A stretch of DNA of 64,000 nucleotides from Oscillatoriales cyanobacterium. GTDB taxonomy: Bacteria > Cyanobacteriota > Cyanobacteriia > Cyanobacteriales > Microcoleaceae. Position numbers and translations under genes: made by a program. Below the pieces are notes generated by a model, which worked only from the letters and a program-made list of their open reading frames with translations, did not search any database and was not told the DNA's origin. Of this stretch, positions 1 through 8,024 are shown one piece after another; the first letter of the stretch is position 1; each line of letters opens with the position of its first letter. The DNA is taken from contig RDXX01000011.1 in NCBI GenBank assembly GCA_004292955.1, forward strand, positions 171,336 to 235,335, read 5' to 3'.

Positions 1-401
1 TGTATCAGATGCTCGCAAGTGCGATCGGAATTTACTGATAGCATATATTGCGACAATGCAAGAAGCTGTTGCCCATTTAAATTGTATATTTTAATAAACT
101 ATTCTCCTCCAGCGTCAAATATTCTCAACCTCTTCCTCTCTCCCTCTTTCTCTGGTGAATCTGGCTAGCAAAAATAAATTGTTCAGTTCGCTTAAAACTA
201 CGAAATTTAGCGGTTTATAGACGCAATTATCCTTGGTTGTGACTGGCGTCACGAACTAAACCCAACTGTCATCACACAAATCAATCCCCGAGCATCACCA
301 AATCTCCTCAAACTTATCACCTCCCCGAGAGTACGGATATCACTGTCAGTAGCTGAAAGATGCAAGAAAATTAGAGCATACAGTTAAACACCCGCCCTCC
401 C
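1..401. other. Intergenic leader before the TPR gene
   Basis: No supportable gene. Short open frames enter from the left edge and stop by about position 95 or 170, so the tail of a preceding plus-strand gene could lie here, but nothing in them is recognisable. The remainder is AT-rich upstream sequence of the TPR gene. Confidence 0.4.
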
Positions 402-1115
402 ATGCGTACTATCCCCTTTCTCCCGAGTCAATTAGCTGTCACAACTATTTTCAATTCGATCGAATTTTTGGGATTCGCCAATACTTCAGGTAAAGTATTT
501 TCGGGCGAGCAAGCCCAAGCGCGACAAGAGGCAAATTTAGACGTTAGCACCAAGAAGGTTTACAGTGCAGGTTTAAAAAGTCTCGAACAAAAGGACTTGC
601 ACGCTGCGATTAAAAATTTCACCGCCACAATAAACATTAATCCGCAATTCGCACCAGCTTACAACGATCGCGGTGTTGCCCGCTACAGATTAGGCGACAA
701 ACAGTCTGCGATCGCCGATTTAACTACCGCCATCGAACTCAATCCCTATCGAGCCAAGTATTACAACAATCGGGCGTTTATGCTAGCTGGCTCAAAAGAT
801 TATGCTGGGGCGATCGCAGATTACAACTCAGCACTGATGCTCAACCCCAATTTGGCTCAAGCTTACTTTAACCGAGGCACTATCCACTTGCAAATGGAAA
901 ATTCCCTCGCAGCACTAGCTGATTTTGAATCAGCAATTCGCCTCGATCGCAATTTTGCCAAAGCTTACTTCAACCGAGGAGTGACTAGATATAAATTGAG
1001 AGAAGTTCAAGGAGCATTTGAGGATTTTCAGAAATCGGCAGGGCTGTTTAAGCAGCAAGCGAGAATGGATTGCTATCAAGATGCTGTCTCTAAACTTAGA
1101 AAGTTATGTTATTAA
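402..1115 (+). CDS. TPR-repeat protein
   Basis: A 237-residue protein made mostly of tetratricopeptide repeats. Four or five TPR units run from about residue 50 to 215, with the usual spacing and residues (AYNDRGVARYRLGDKQSAIADL, then YNNRAF, AYFNRG twice). TPRs are protein-docking scaffolds, so a partner-binding role is inferred; no catalytic domain is present. The first 40 residues are moderately hydrophobic and could be a poor signal or anchor, but there is no clean cleavage site. The ATG at 402 is the first in frame. It is transcribed towards the minus-strand cyclophilin gene, so the two converge. Confidence 0.8.
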   Translation: MRTIPFLPSQLAVTTIFNSIEFLGFANTSGKVFSGEQAQARQEANLDVSTKKVYSAGLKSLEQKDLHAAIKNFTATININPQFAPAYNDRGVARYRLGDKQSAIADLTTAIELNPYRAKYYNNRAFMLAGSKDYAGAIADYNSALMLNPNLAQAYFNRGTIHLQMENSLAALADFESAIRLDRNFAKAYFNRGVTRYKLREVQGAFEDFQKSAGLFKQQARMDCYQDAVSKLRKLCY

Positions 1116-1244
1116 TTAAATTTGGCATAAGCCATAAAAAATAGATTGTATAACCAGGGGCTGGCATCTAATAAAAGATATGGATATTGAGCCGAAAAGT
1201 ATTAGAAATTGGGTCGAGTTGAACTCAACCCAATTCACTTAAAA

Positions 1245-2600
1245 CTACCCAATTCTTAAGGCTGCATCGCCAGTGGGTAGGTCATTAGGACGAGGAACAA
1301 TCGGAGACAAAGGAATTGCAAAAACTGCATTTCTGACGGAATCGACAGTAGCATTTTTTACAATAGCAGGAGACCCAGCTAAGTTAATTAAAGTATCGCT
1401 GCCAGATTGAGTGAATGTGGTATCCGATAATTTTCCTGTCAAAGCAATGCGATCGCCTTCACCTGGTTTAAAATCAAGTATTGTATGATTCGTTGGGAGT
1501 AGCAGAATAAAAGGCAGACTCGCAGGATCGACTCCGACCAAAACAAAAGTATCTGCACCACTACCTCCGGTGAGAGTATCGTTGCCTGTATCCCCAATCA
1601 AAATATCATTGCCATCGCCACCATTTAAGACATCATTCCCTTGCCCACCCCGTAAAAAGTCGTTACCAGCATCGCCATTAAGAGTATCGTCGCCGAAATT
1701 TCCGTTGATAATATCGTTGCCAACACCACCGCTAATTAAGTCGCTACCTTTGCCACCTCTGAGAAAATCGTCGCCTGCTTCCCCGGTGATAGTGTCGTTG
1801 CCTTTGCCGCCGTTGATGGCATCATCAATCGATGAACCGATAATGCGATCGTTGGCGCTACCTCCGCGCACGCCGCTGGGGTTTTGCTGAGAGTCTTGGG
1901 CAGTGACTTGATAGTTGTTCGGCGTATTAGGCAAGTTGAGCGATCGCAAAGGCAGATTTACAAAATTAGTATTATTCACAAAACTATTCAACACAGAAGG
2001 ATTGGTAATAATACTCGAAACCCGACTGGGGACAATCCCTGCAACAACTTTAGCACTCGAAATGCGATCGCCCTGCTGCACCGCATTAACCGTCTCAAAA
2101 CCTTGAATTACATTGCCAAAAACAGCATAATTGCCATCCAAAAACGGCAAAGCATCCAAAGTAAAATAGAACTGCGAAGAAGCCGTATTTAAACCACTAT
2201 TAGAACGAGCCATTGCCACCGCCCCTTTCGTGTGAGGCAACTGTGGCTTTTGCGTGACAACTTGGTTGTAAACTGGCTGTGCCGCCCCTTGCGGCTTGAT
2301 TTCCAAAGGAATAAAACGCGCCTGATTAGTATCCGGATCGATAAAATTACCCGTTCCCAATTGACCCGCCGGAATGCTAGTATCCTTGCTGCGCGGATCG
2401 CCCCCTTGCACCACAAAAGGATCCGGCTGGCGCACAACTCGGTGAAACATCACCCCATCGTAGGTGCCACGTTCAACTAAATCAACAAAATTTCCCCCAG
2501 TAATCGGCGCATTAGTGCCGTCTACTTCGATCGTCACCGGTTGACCATTAATTACCTGGACTACTGTAACTTTGCCTGTTAACGGGAGTGCAGCGCTCAT
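1245..2600 (-). CDS. Cyclophilin-type peptidylprolyl isomerase fused to RTX calcium-binding repeats
   Basis: The N-terminal part (about residues 10-190) is a cyclophilin domain: residues such as [27 protein letters not shown] and FGNVIQGFE match the active-site core of peptidylprolyl cis-trans isomerases. After a linker come about nine nonapeptide repeats of the GGxGxDxxx type (roughly residues 250-350), which fold into a calcium-bound beta-roll and normally mark substrates of type I secretion. The C-terminal 90 residues are of the kind that follows RTX repeats. There is no Sec signal peptide, consistent with type I export. I chose the ATG at 2600 ([10 protein letters not shown]); a TTG 45 bases upstream is also in frame. 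The fusion suggests a secreted or surface foldase, which is inference. Confidence 0.88.
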   Translation of the reverse strand: MSAALPLTGKVTVVQVINGQPVTIEVDGTNAPITGGNFVDLVERGTYDGVMFHRVVRQPDPFVVQGGDPRSKDTSIPAGQLGTGNFIDPDTNQARFIPLEIKPQGAAQPVYNQVVTQKPQLPHTKGAVAMARSNSGLNTASSQFYFTLDALPFLDGNYAVFGNVIQGFETVNAVQQGDRISSAKVVAGIVPSRVSSIITNPSVLNSFVNNTNFVNLPLRSLNLPNTPNNYQVTAQDSQQNPSGVRGGSANDRIIGSSIDDAINGGKGNDTITGEAGDDFLRGGKGSDLISGGVGNDIINGNFGDDTLNGDAGNDFLRGGQGNDVLNGGDGNDILIGDTGNDTLTGGSGADTFVLVGVDPASLPFILLLPTNHTILDFKPGEGDRIALTGKLSDTTFTQSGSDTLINLAGSPAIVKNATVDSVRNAVFAIPLSPIVPRPNDLPTGDAALRIG

Positions 2601-2770
2601 AAGTAAATTGCTATTTGAGTAAGTGATATTTCGGTTTGATACCAAATCCTGGCTAAATGTTCCCTTTATTTCCTAGCCAGCAGAAGCGGGCATCCTCTGT
2701 ATAAAAGCGGTTTTAAACACCGAATCATCAAAGGGGTGGGTAACTCAGATTTAGCAAGCACAGCAGAATC

Positions 2771-2803
2771 CCCACACCATACCTGTACTCAGGTTAGTGT
2801 GGG
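2771..2803. repeat. Probable left-end hairpin of the TnpB element
   Basis: An imperfect stem-loop with 7-bp outer arms CCCACAC/GTGTGGG and an inner ACCTGTACTCAGGT stem. It lies just beyond the stop of the RHH gene and resembles the right-end hairpin at 4281-4312. It may also act as that gene's terminator. Confidence 0.5.
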
Positions 2804-2853
2804 ATGAATGCGAGGCAATGAGGAATTGACCGACGAGCAATATTGAACGCAGT

Positions 2854-3021
2854 TCAATTAGCGATGTCGGTCGGTGACTCATTGCCAATCTTTGATGTTG
2901 GCAATGAGTCAATCAGCTCTTCAATGACTTGAGTCATTGTCTTATCGGATTGAACAGCATATAGCCGTAACTTATGGAAACGTCGCTCAGACATCCTTAA
3001 TCTTAATTGTTTATTTTTCAT
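2854..3021 (-). CDS. Small ribbon-helix-helix DNA-binding protein
   Basis: A 55-residue protein starting MKNKQLRLRMSERRFHKLRL. The basic beta-strand followed by two helices (YAVQSDKTMTQVIEELIDSL) fits a CopG/Arc-type ribbon-helix-helix fold; such proteins bind DNA as dimers through the strand. It is divergent from tnpB, with 59 bp between the two start codons. That gap contains two 11-bp direct repeats, a suitable operator for RHH dimers. It occupies the place of tnpA in the IS. Control of tnpB expression is inferred. Confidence 0.7.
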   Translation of the reverse strand: MKNKQLRLRMSERRFHKLRLYAVQSDKTMTQVIEELIDSLPTSKIGNESPTDIAN

Positions 3022-3022
3022 G

Positions 3023-3044
3023 TGGCTACACAATGGTTACACAA
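3023..3044. promoter_or_regulatory. Two 11-bp direct repeats between the RHH gene and tnpB
   Basis: TGGCTACACAA is followed immediately by TGGTTACACAA, differing at one base and spaced one helical turn apart. RHH dimers typically bind such repeats cooperatively. The site lies in the shared divergent promoter region and is a candidate operator for autoregulation and tnpB control. Confidence 0.5.
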
Positions 3045-3080
3045 TCATGCTACCATAGTGCTAACAGGAGGTAAAAGCAA

Positions 3081-4328
3081 ATGAGGACGGCATACCAGTA
3101 CAAATTACGCCCAGGCAAACAACAAGCAATAGAATTAGACAGGTGGTTGTCTATGCTTTGCGCTCAATATAACTATTTGTTGGCAGATAGATTTAACTGG
3201 TACGAGCAAAATCGTTGTCCTATCAATGCTTGTCCTCTTGTTTGTCACCTTCCAGAATTACGGGACAATCCCGATTACTACAGTCAAAAGAAAACACTAC
3301 CTAACCTCAAGAAAACTCATCCTTGGTATGGCGAAATTTACTCGCAGGTTCTTCAGGATATTGTCAAGAGAGTCAAGGTAACTTTTGATAGATTCTTGAA
3401 GGGTGACAGTAACGGAAAACGTAGTGGCAGACCAAGATTTAAGTCTCGCAACCACTACAGAACCTTTACCTATCCTCAAATGAAGGATGGATGCTTGCAA
3501 AACAATTTAATCAATCTTCCGATGTTTGGAAAAGTTAAGGTTGTTTTGCATCGTTCCATTCCGAATGGTTTCAAAATCAAAACTGCTTCTGTCACTAAAA
3601 AAGCTGACGGTTACTATTTAACCCTCAGCCTGGAAGATGCGACAGTGCCAACAATTAAACCAGATTTCAATCCAGATTTAATAACTGGTATCGATGTTGG
3701 CTTAAAGGAGTTTTTGACAACTTCTGAGGGTAAAACTGTTGCTATACCTCAACATTATCGCAAATCTCAAAAACGTTTAAAAGTTATTCAGAAGCGTGTT
3801 TCCCGTCGTAAAAAAGGAAGCAATCGAAGATTAAAAGCGGTAAAACAGTTGGGCAAGCAGCATAAAAAAGTTGCCGACAAACGTAAAGATTTTCATTTCA
3901 AAACTGCTAACAACTTGTTGAAAAAATATGATGTTGTCGCGGTTGAAGATTTGAATGTCAAAGGACTTGCGCGTACATGGTTGGCAAAATCTGTTCTTGA
4001 TGCCGGATGGTCAAGCTTTCTGTCGATACTGACAAACAAAGCCGAAAATGCTGGTTTGTTGGTTATCCCTGTTAAAGCGTCTGGTACAAGTCAAGATTGT
4101 TCTACTTGTGGCGTTAAAGTTCCTAAGAAGCTACATGAGAGATGGCACGACTGCCCCCATTGTGGATGTAGTCTTGACCGCGACCATAATGCAGCAATAA
4201 ATATCAAAAACAGAGCGGTAGGGCATTCCGTTCTTAAAGCTCAGTTAACGTCCGAAGCAATAGCTGGAGTCGCTGAGAAGCCTACACTGTACTGTACGAG
4301 CGTCAGTGTAGGAGTATGTCACTATTAG
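3081..4328 (+). CDS. tnpB: TnpB RNA-guided nuclease (IS200/IS605 OrfB family)
   Basis: A 415-residue TnpB. The RuvC-like catalytic triad is visible: Asp in [12 protein letters not shown], Glu in [11 protein letters not shown] and Asp in [11 protein letters not shown]. Between the last two lies a four-cysteine zinc ribbon (CSTCG and CPHCG). Known TnpBs are guide-RNA-directed DNA nucleases whose omega RNA comes from the element's right end; here the last codons overlap the right-end hairpin, as is typical. The ATG is preceded by a strong AGGAGGT ribosome binding site. The gene is full length and appears intact. Confidence 0.92.
   Translation: MRTAYQYKLRPGKQQAIELDRWLSMLCAQYNYLLADRFNWYEQNRCPINACPLVCHLPELRDNPDYYSQKKTLPNLKKTHPWYGEIYSQVLQDIVKRVKVTFDRFLKGDSNGKRSGRPRFKSRNHYRTFTYPQMKDGCLQNNLINLPMFGKVKVVLHRSIPNGFKIKTASVTKKADGYYLTLSLEDATVPTIKPDFNPDLITGIDVGLKEFLTTSEGKTVAIPQHYRKSQKRLKVIQKRVSRRKKGSNRRLKAVKQLGKQHKKVADKRKDFHFKTANNLLKKYDVVAVEDLNVKGLARTWLAKSVLDAGWSSFLSILTNKAENAGLLVIPVKASGTSQDCSTCGVKVPKKLHERWHDCPHCGCSLDRDHNAAINIKNRAVGHSVLKAQLTSEAIAGVAEKPTLYCTSVSVGVCHY
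4281..4312 (+). ncRNA. Right-end hairpin, probably part of the TnpB omega RNA
   Basis: A perfect 8-bp stem CCTACACT/AGTGTAGG inside the last codons of tnpB. In this family the right-end stem-loop is both the transposition end and part of the omega RNA scaffold. The true RNA boundaries are not visible from sequence alone. Confidence 0.45.
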
Positions 4329-4407
4329 AAGCAATTCGCGAATTGCCCCTACCCATTTAATCAGAAAACTGTAAACTTGTGTTAAGTACAGTTCTACTTG
4401 TTAATTT

Positions 4408-4959
4408 ATGATTTCCCGGCGCAAGTTTTTTAGCACTTTATTGGCAATTTGTCTAGCCTTTCTGAGTTTCAATTTTGCCCCTCCAGCCTTGGCCCTCGGT
4501 GGCAAGCTGCCGGCAGTGAATCAAGCCGCACCAGACTTTAGCTTACCGACAAACAGCGGCGACGGGCAAATCTCGCTGTCCGATTATCGCGGGAAGTGGC
4601 TGGTAGTCTACTTCTATCCCAAAGATTTTACATCCGGTTGTACGATCGAAGCGCGTCGATTCCAGCAAGACTTGCCGAAATACTTAGCAAAAAACACTCA
4701 AATCATCGGCATCAGCGCTGATGATGTCAACTCCCACGCAGAATTTTGTGATTCTGAAGGTTTGAAATTTCCGCTATTAGCAGATACCGACGGCAAAATA
4801 AGTAAAGCTTACGGTTCTTGGATGAGTTTTATCTCTTCCCGGCACAGTTTTATTATTGACCCTGAAGGAATTTTGCGGGAAACATTTGTTAAAGTTAATC
4901 CCGCCATTCACTCCAAAGAAGTGTTAGCTCGTTTAGGCGAATTGCAGACTAACAGCTAA
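4408..4959 (+). CDS. Exported peroxiredoxin (PrxQ/BCP type)
   Basis: A 183-residue thiol peroxidase. The N-terminus has a twin-arginine motif (SRRKFF) followed by a hydrophobic stretch and an ALA-type cleavage site near residue 29, so Tat export to periplasm or thylakoid lumen is likely. The peroxidatic cysteine is in DFTSGCTIEA, the position of the family's (T/S)xxC motif, and VVYFYPKD precedes it. No cysteine sits five residues later where PrxQ proteins often place the resolving one, but another Cys occurs in EFCDSEG. It would reduce hydroperoxides using thiols. It stands alone between a TnpB element and a repeat array. Confidence 0.9.
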   Translation: MISRRKFFSTLLAICLAFLSFNFAPPALALGGKLPAVNQAAPDFSLPTNSGDGQISLSDYRGKWLVVYFYPKDFTSGCTIEARRFQQDLPKYLAKNTQIIGISADDVNSHAEFCDSEGLKFPLLADTDGKISKAYGSWMSFISSRHSFIIDPEGILRETFVKVNPAIHSKEVLARLGELQTNS

Positions 4960-4982
4960 TATTGTGTCACCTCGAATCACCG

Positions 4983-5400
4983 CAATCAAATAGGTTCGTA
5001 GTGAGGACTTTAGTCCTTCCCCTCTGTTTTCAGAGAACTAAAGTGCTGACTGCGAACCCCAATCAGATAGGTTCGTAGTGAGGACTTTAGTCCTTCCCCT
5101 CTATTTTCAGAGAACTAACGTGCTGACGGCGAACCGCAATCAAATAGTTTCATAGTGAGGACTTTAGTCCTTCCCCTCTATTTTCAGAGAACTAATATCA
5201 ATTCCGGCTGCGCCGGAATGACAAGCGAGGACACGGCAGTGCCGTTTCCCTACCGTGATTAATCGTAGGGACACGGCACTGCCGTGTCCTGATTTCGGGT
5301 AATATTAATTCAGATGCAACCGGAATTGATATAAAGTGCTGACGGCGAACCGCAATCAAATAGGTTCGTAGTGAGGACTTTAGCCCTTCCCCTCTATTTT
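4983..5400. repeat. Four-copy tandem array of a 77-bp repeat
   Basis: Units begin at 4983, 5060, 5137 and 5353, each starting near CAATCAAATAGGTTCGTAG and containing the GAGGACTTTAGTCCTT core that recurs through the window. Units one to three are exactly 77 bp apart if the 139-bp net insertion in unit three is removed. The fourth unit decays after about 50 bp. No gene is convincing between 4960 and 5511. Confidence 0.85.
5196..5331. mobile_element. MITE-like insertion inside the tandem repeat
   Basis: A 136-bp element with 12-bp perfect terminal inverted repeats TATCAATTCCGG, flanked by a TAA duplication. Neighbouring repeat units are the empty site (GAACTAAAGTGCTG), so the insertion and duplication can be read directly. 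The interior has an inverted pair of GGGACACGGCA-like sequences. It encodes no protein. Confidence 0.85.
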
Positions 5401-5511
5401 CAGATGACTTTAATCCTCACAACGAAAGTTATCATGGTTATTTTACAAGAGACGATAAATGGTAACCAGACAAGCTGTAGAGCCAATCTCAAATCGCCTG
5501 TCTCGCCATAC

Positions 5512-6051
5512 TCAATGAGAATTGAACTTACTATTTACGGCAACAGGCTCTGAAGAAGATTCCGCCTCTGACAGATTTCTTTTTCGGCTAGCAAAACGGC
5601 GTTCCGGGTCAATTCCCTCAAAAGTTGGTGGCAACCAAACTCGGATGACCAACAACACTCCCAAAACCAGCAAAAATCCACCTGTTGACAATATTTGAAC
5701 CCAGGGAGTTTCCAGAACTCCCCGCACGATAACTTCTCGCAAAACTGAGACAATACAAACTTCAACCGCCACACCAATCGAAACGCGCTGCTCTTGCAAA
5801 TAAATAATTAACAGCCGAAATAATTCCACCAAAACCAAGAGAAATAGAATGTCTGCTGTCACTTGCTGAAAATTCAAAGGAGGCAGCAGCGAGAAAAACA
5901 TTTCTCGCAGTTCCAGTACCATGAAACAGAACAAACCAATACACAAAGAAATTACAATTAAGTCTTGAACTGTTTCCAGACCGCTGACTATTAGTTTCAA
6001 ATTCAACCATTTAGGAGGGGAATTAGTCTGGTTCTTTGAACGGTTTTCCAT
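5512..6051 (-). CDS. PsiE-like membrane protein
   Basis: A 179-residue membrane protein with four predicted transmembrane helices (about residues 30-48, 68-86, 94-115 and 122-140) and hydrophilic ends. The arrangement, with VELFRLLIIYLQEQRVSIGV and the conserved LREVIVRG after the third segment, matches the phosphate-starvation-inducible PsiE family, whose function is unknown. The ATG at 6051 gives the full family length. No pho box was identified. Confidence 0.75.
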   Translation of the reverse strand: MENRSKNQTNSPPKWLNLKLIVSGLETVQDLIVISLCIGLFCFMVLELREMFFSLLPPLNFQQVTADILFLLVLVELFRLLIIYLQEQRVSIGVAVEVCIVSVLREVIVRGVLETPWVQILSTGGFLLVLGVLLVIRVWLPPTFEGIDPERRFASRKRNLSEAESSSEPVAVNSKFNSH

Positions 6052-6423
6052 TGACTGCTCCGGGAATTTGTTGGACTTGCTTACAGCTTAAGTTAAATTG
6101 AGCTTATATTTGATAAAAAACAGGTTTAATTTATTTATAACCATCATTAAAATTCTGTCTAGTGACAATTTCCTACCAACTTTTATATATTGCCCAGGCG
6201 GGTTGACTTTTAGGCAATGTTTGTGCTATGTGAAACCTGGTATTAGTAGATTTGGTGAAAAGTAGAATTCAAGATTCTAAAATGCTGCAACTGAGATAAA
6301 ATATGAGAATTGTCAAAAATTAATTACGAGAGCTTGATAAACTCAAGCTAGCGACTCTAGGCTCAAATCATACAAAAGCCGGAAAGTCAACCCAAAAAAG
6401 CCACCAAGAGAGGATTGAACACA

Positions 6424-7026
6424 ATGGCATTTACACTCGCACCATTACCCTTCGCCGCTGACGCCCTAGAGTCAGGTCATATGTCGGCCAACACGTTTTC
6501 GTTCCACCACGACAAGCACCATGCTGCTTACGTGACCAATCTCAACAAACTGATTGAAGGCACCGAACTAGCCAGCAAATCCCTAGAAGAAATTGTAATG
6601 GAATCTGCCAAAGATCCATCCAAAGCCGGCATCTTCAACAATGCAGGTCAAGTTTGGAACCACAATTTCTTTTGGAATTCCCTCAAAGCGGGCGGCGGCG
6701 GCACTCCGACAGGAGCTTTAGCTGATAAAATCAATGCCGACTTTGGCAGCTTCGACAAATTCAAAGAAGAATTTAAGGCTGCTGCGACAACTCAGTTCGG
6801 CAGCGGCTGGGCTTGGCTGGTTGTGGACAACGGTACTTTGAAAGTTACCAAAACTGCTAACGCTGACACCCCGCTAGCACACGGCCAAACTCCTTTGCTG
6901 ACTTTGGATGTGTGGGAACACGCTTATTATTTGGATTTCCAAAATCGCCGTCCCGATTACATTGCTAATTTCCTAGACAATTTGGCTAACTGGGATTTCG
7001 CAGCAGCAAATTTGGCTGCGGCTTAG
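6424..7026 (+). CDS. sodB: Iron superoxide dismutase
   Basis: A 200-residue Fe/Mn-family superoxide dismutase converting superoxide to hydrogen peroxide and oxygen. Metal ligands are visible: His in SFHHDKHHAAYV, His in VWNHNFFWNSL, and Asp and His in DVWEHAYYLD. The AGQVWNHNFFW context is typical of iron enzymes. I chose the ATG at 6424 (MAFTLAPLPF), matching cyanobacterial SodB starts and preceded by AGAGGA; a TTG three codons earlier is less likely. No signal peptide is present, so it is cytosolic. Confidence 0.95.
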   Translation: MAFTLAPLPFAADALESGHMSANTFSFHHDKHHAAYVTNLNKLIEGTELASKSLEEIVMESAKDPSKAGIFNNAGQVWNHNFFWNSLKAGGGGTPTGALADKINADFGSFDKFKEEFKAAATTQFGSGWAWLVVDNGTLKVTKTANADTPLAHGQTPLLTLDVWEHAYYLDFQNRRPDYIANFLDNLANWDFAAANLAAA

Positions 7027-7407
7027 TAACATCTGAGTTTTAGAACTGAAGTCCTCACTACGAACTTTTATCGGTTTGTAGTGGGGACTTTAGTTTTTGT
7101 TTCCGAGGACTGAAGTTCTCGCTACTAATACCGGTAATGGGTAATTGGTAATTGGTAATTGGTGAGGGGCTTTTAAGCTTTTAACCTGAAAGCTTTTTTC
7201 TGATTTCCGACTACTGATTACCAACTATCGATTACCGATTATCCTAATACCATCTTTCAGAAATCGTGCGACATAACAATTGTTGGATTTGTTGATTTTC
7301 CCCGATATCTAAGGTGCATCGCCAGTCGAAAAGTCGATTCAATGCCTGGCATTGAAAGAGAGCGACACACTCTGCAAATACAGTCGCATCATTTTTAACA
7401 AATGGTA

Positions 7408-7516
7408 TATAGCCTTTCTCAAAAAGATGAGGTATGGCTGACAGCTTACATAAACGCTTAAATCAAGAGCGCCTTCTTCCCAACAACGTCCGCGAATCTT
7501 TGTGAGAACCGCTATA
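7408..7516. mobile_element. MITE-like element, TATAGC family, copy 1
   Basis: A 109-bp element with imperfect inverted ends of about 25 bp: TATAGCCTTTCTCAAAAAGA at the left and TCTTTGTGAGAACCGCTATA at the right. A second copy with the same ends is at 13439-13567. It is non-coding. Confidence 0.7.
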
Positions 7517-7916
7517 ACTTAATAGGTTCGCTTAGTCCTGCAAAAGTAATGATGTAATTCGATGTAACCATTTCTATACAAGGATTAAGAATGCGAAAAA
7601 CATTAATTGTAGACCACTAAGTAGGTCGGCGCTGTAAAATGCAAATATGTAAACGATTGTAAAGTATTCAAATACACATCTAGCAGCACTCGTTAGCCTT
7701 GTTTACATATTGTTACATAATAAAGTTTATTTAATCTCGCCTACCTACCTACTTAAATGGATGTAAAAATAGGTGTGGTATTTTAGGTATTTCCACTGCC
7801 TTGCACGGTATCTTAACCTGTGGAGATCGAGCCATGTGTGGGAGGGAAGGGATAGTAAAGACCTCCCGACCTCGCAAAATCGGCACTTTTCCCCTTGCTA
7901 TAGCAATTTTGTTGTA

Positions 7917-7964
7917 ACAGATAGATGTGGGGACAGATAAATGTGTGGACAGATAGATGTCTGG
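7917..7964. promoter_or_regulatory. Three 16-bp direct repeats upstream of the GT-NRPS gene
   Basis: Three consecutive 16-mers, ACAGATAGATGTGGGG, ACAGATAAATGTGTGG and ACAGATAGATGTCTGG, with a decayed fourth. They end 60 bp before the start codon of the large synthetase gene. A 16-bp period is one and a half helical turns. They could be an activator or repressor binding array, which is inference from position and regularity. Confidence 0.5.
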
Positions 7965-8024
7965 AGAGATATATTTTAAATATTGGGTGCAGAAACTTTT
8001 AACATAACTTTGGGAGTCTAGAAA

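Larger units (their letters stand above)
2700..4330. mobile_element. IS200/IS605-group element carrying tnpB and a divergent RHH gene
   Basis: The element holds tnpB on the plus strand and a small ribbon-helix-helix gene on the minus strand where tnpA would sit in IS605. Two similar hairpins mark the ends: 2771-2803 (arms CCCACAC/GTGTGGG) and 4281-4312 (arms CCTACACT/AGTGTAGG). No Y1 transposase gene is present, so the element would be non-autonomous. The outer boundaries are approximate. Confidence 0.65.
7027..8024. other. 1-kb intergenic region upstream of the GT-NRPS gene
   Basis: No convincing gene. It holds two copies of the GAGGACTTCAGTCCTC repeat (about 7040-7130), a short GGTAATT heptamer tract (7138-7163), a MITE (7408-7516) and three 16-bp direct repeats (7917-7964). 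A 107-codon minus-strand frame at 7749-8072 overlaps the next gene's start and looks non-coding. Confidence 0.6.
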
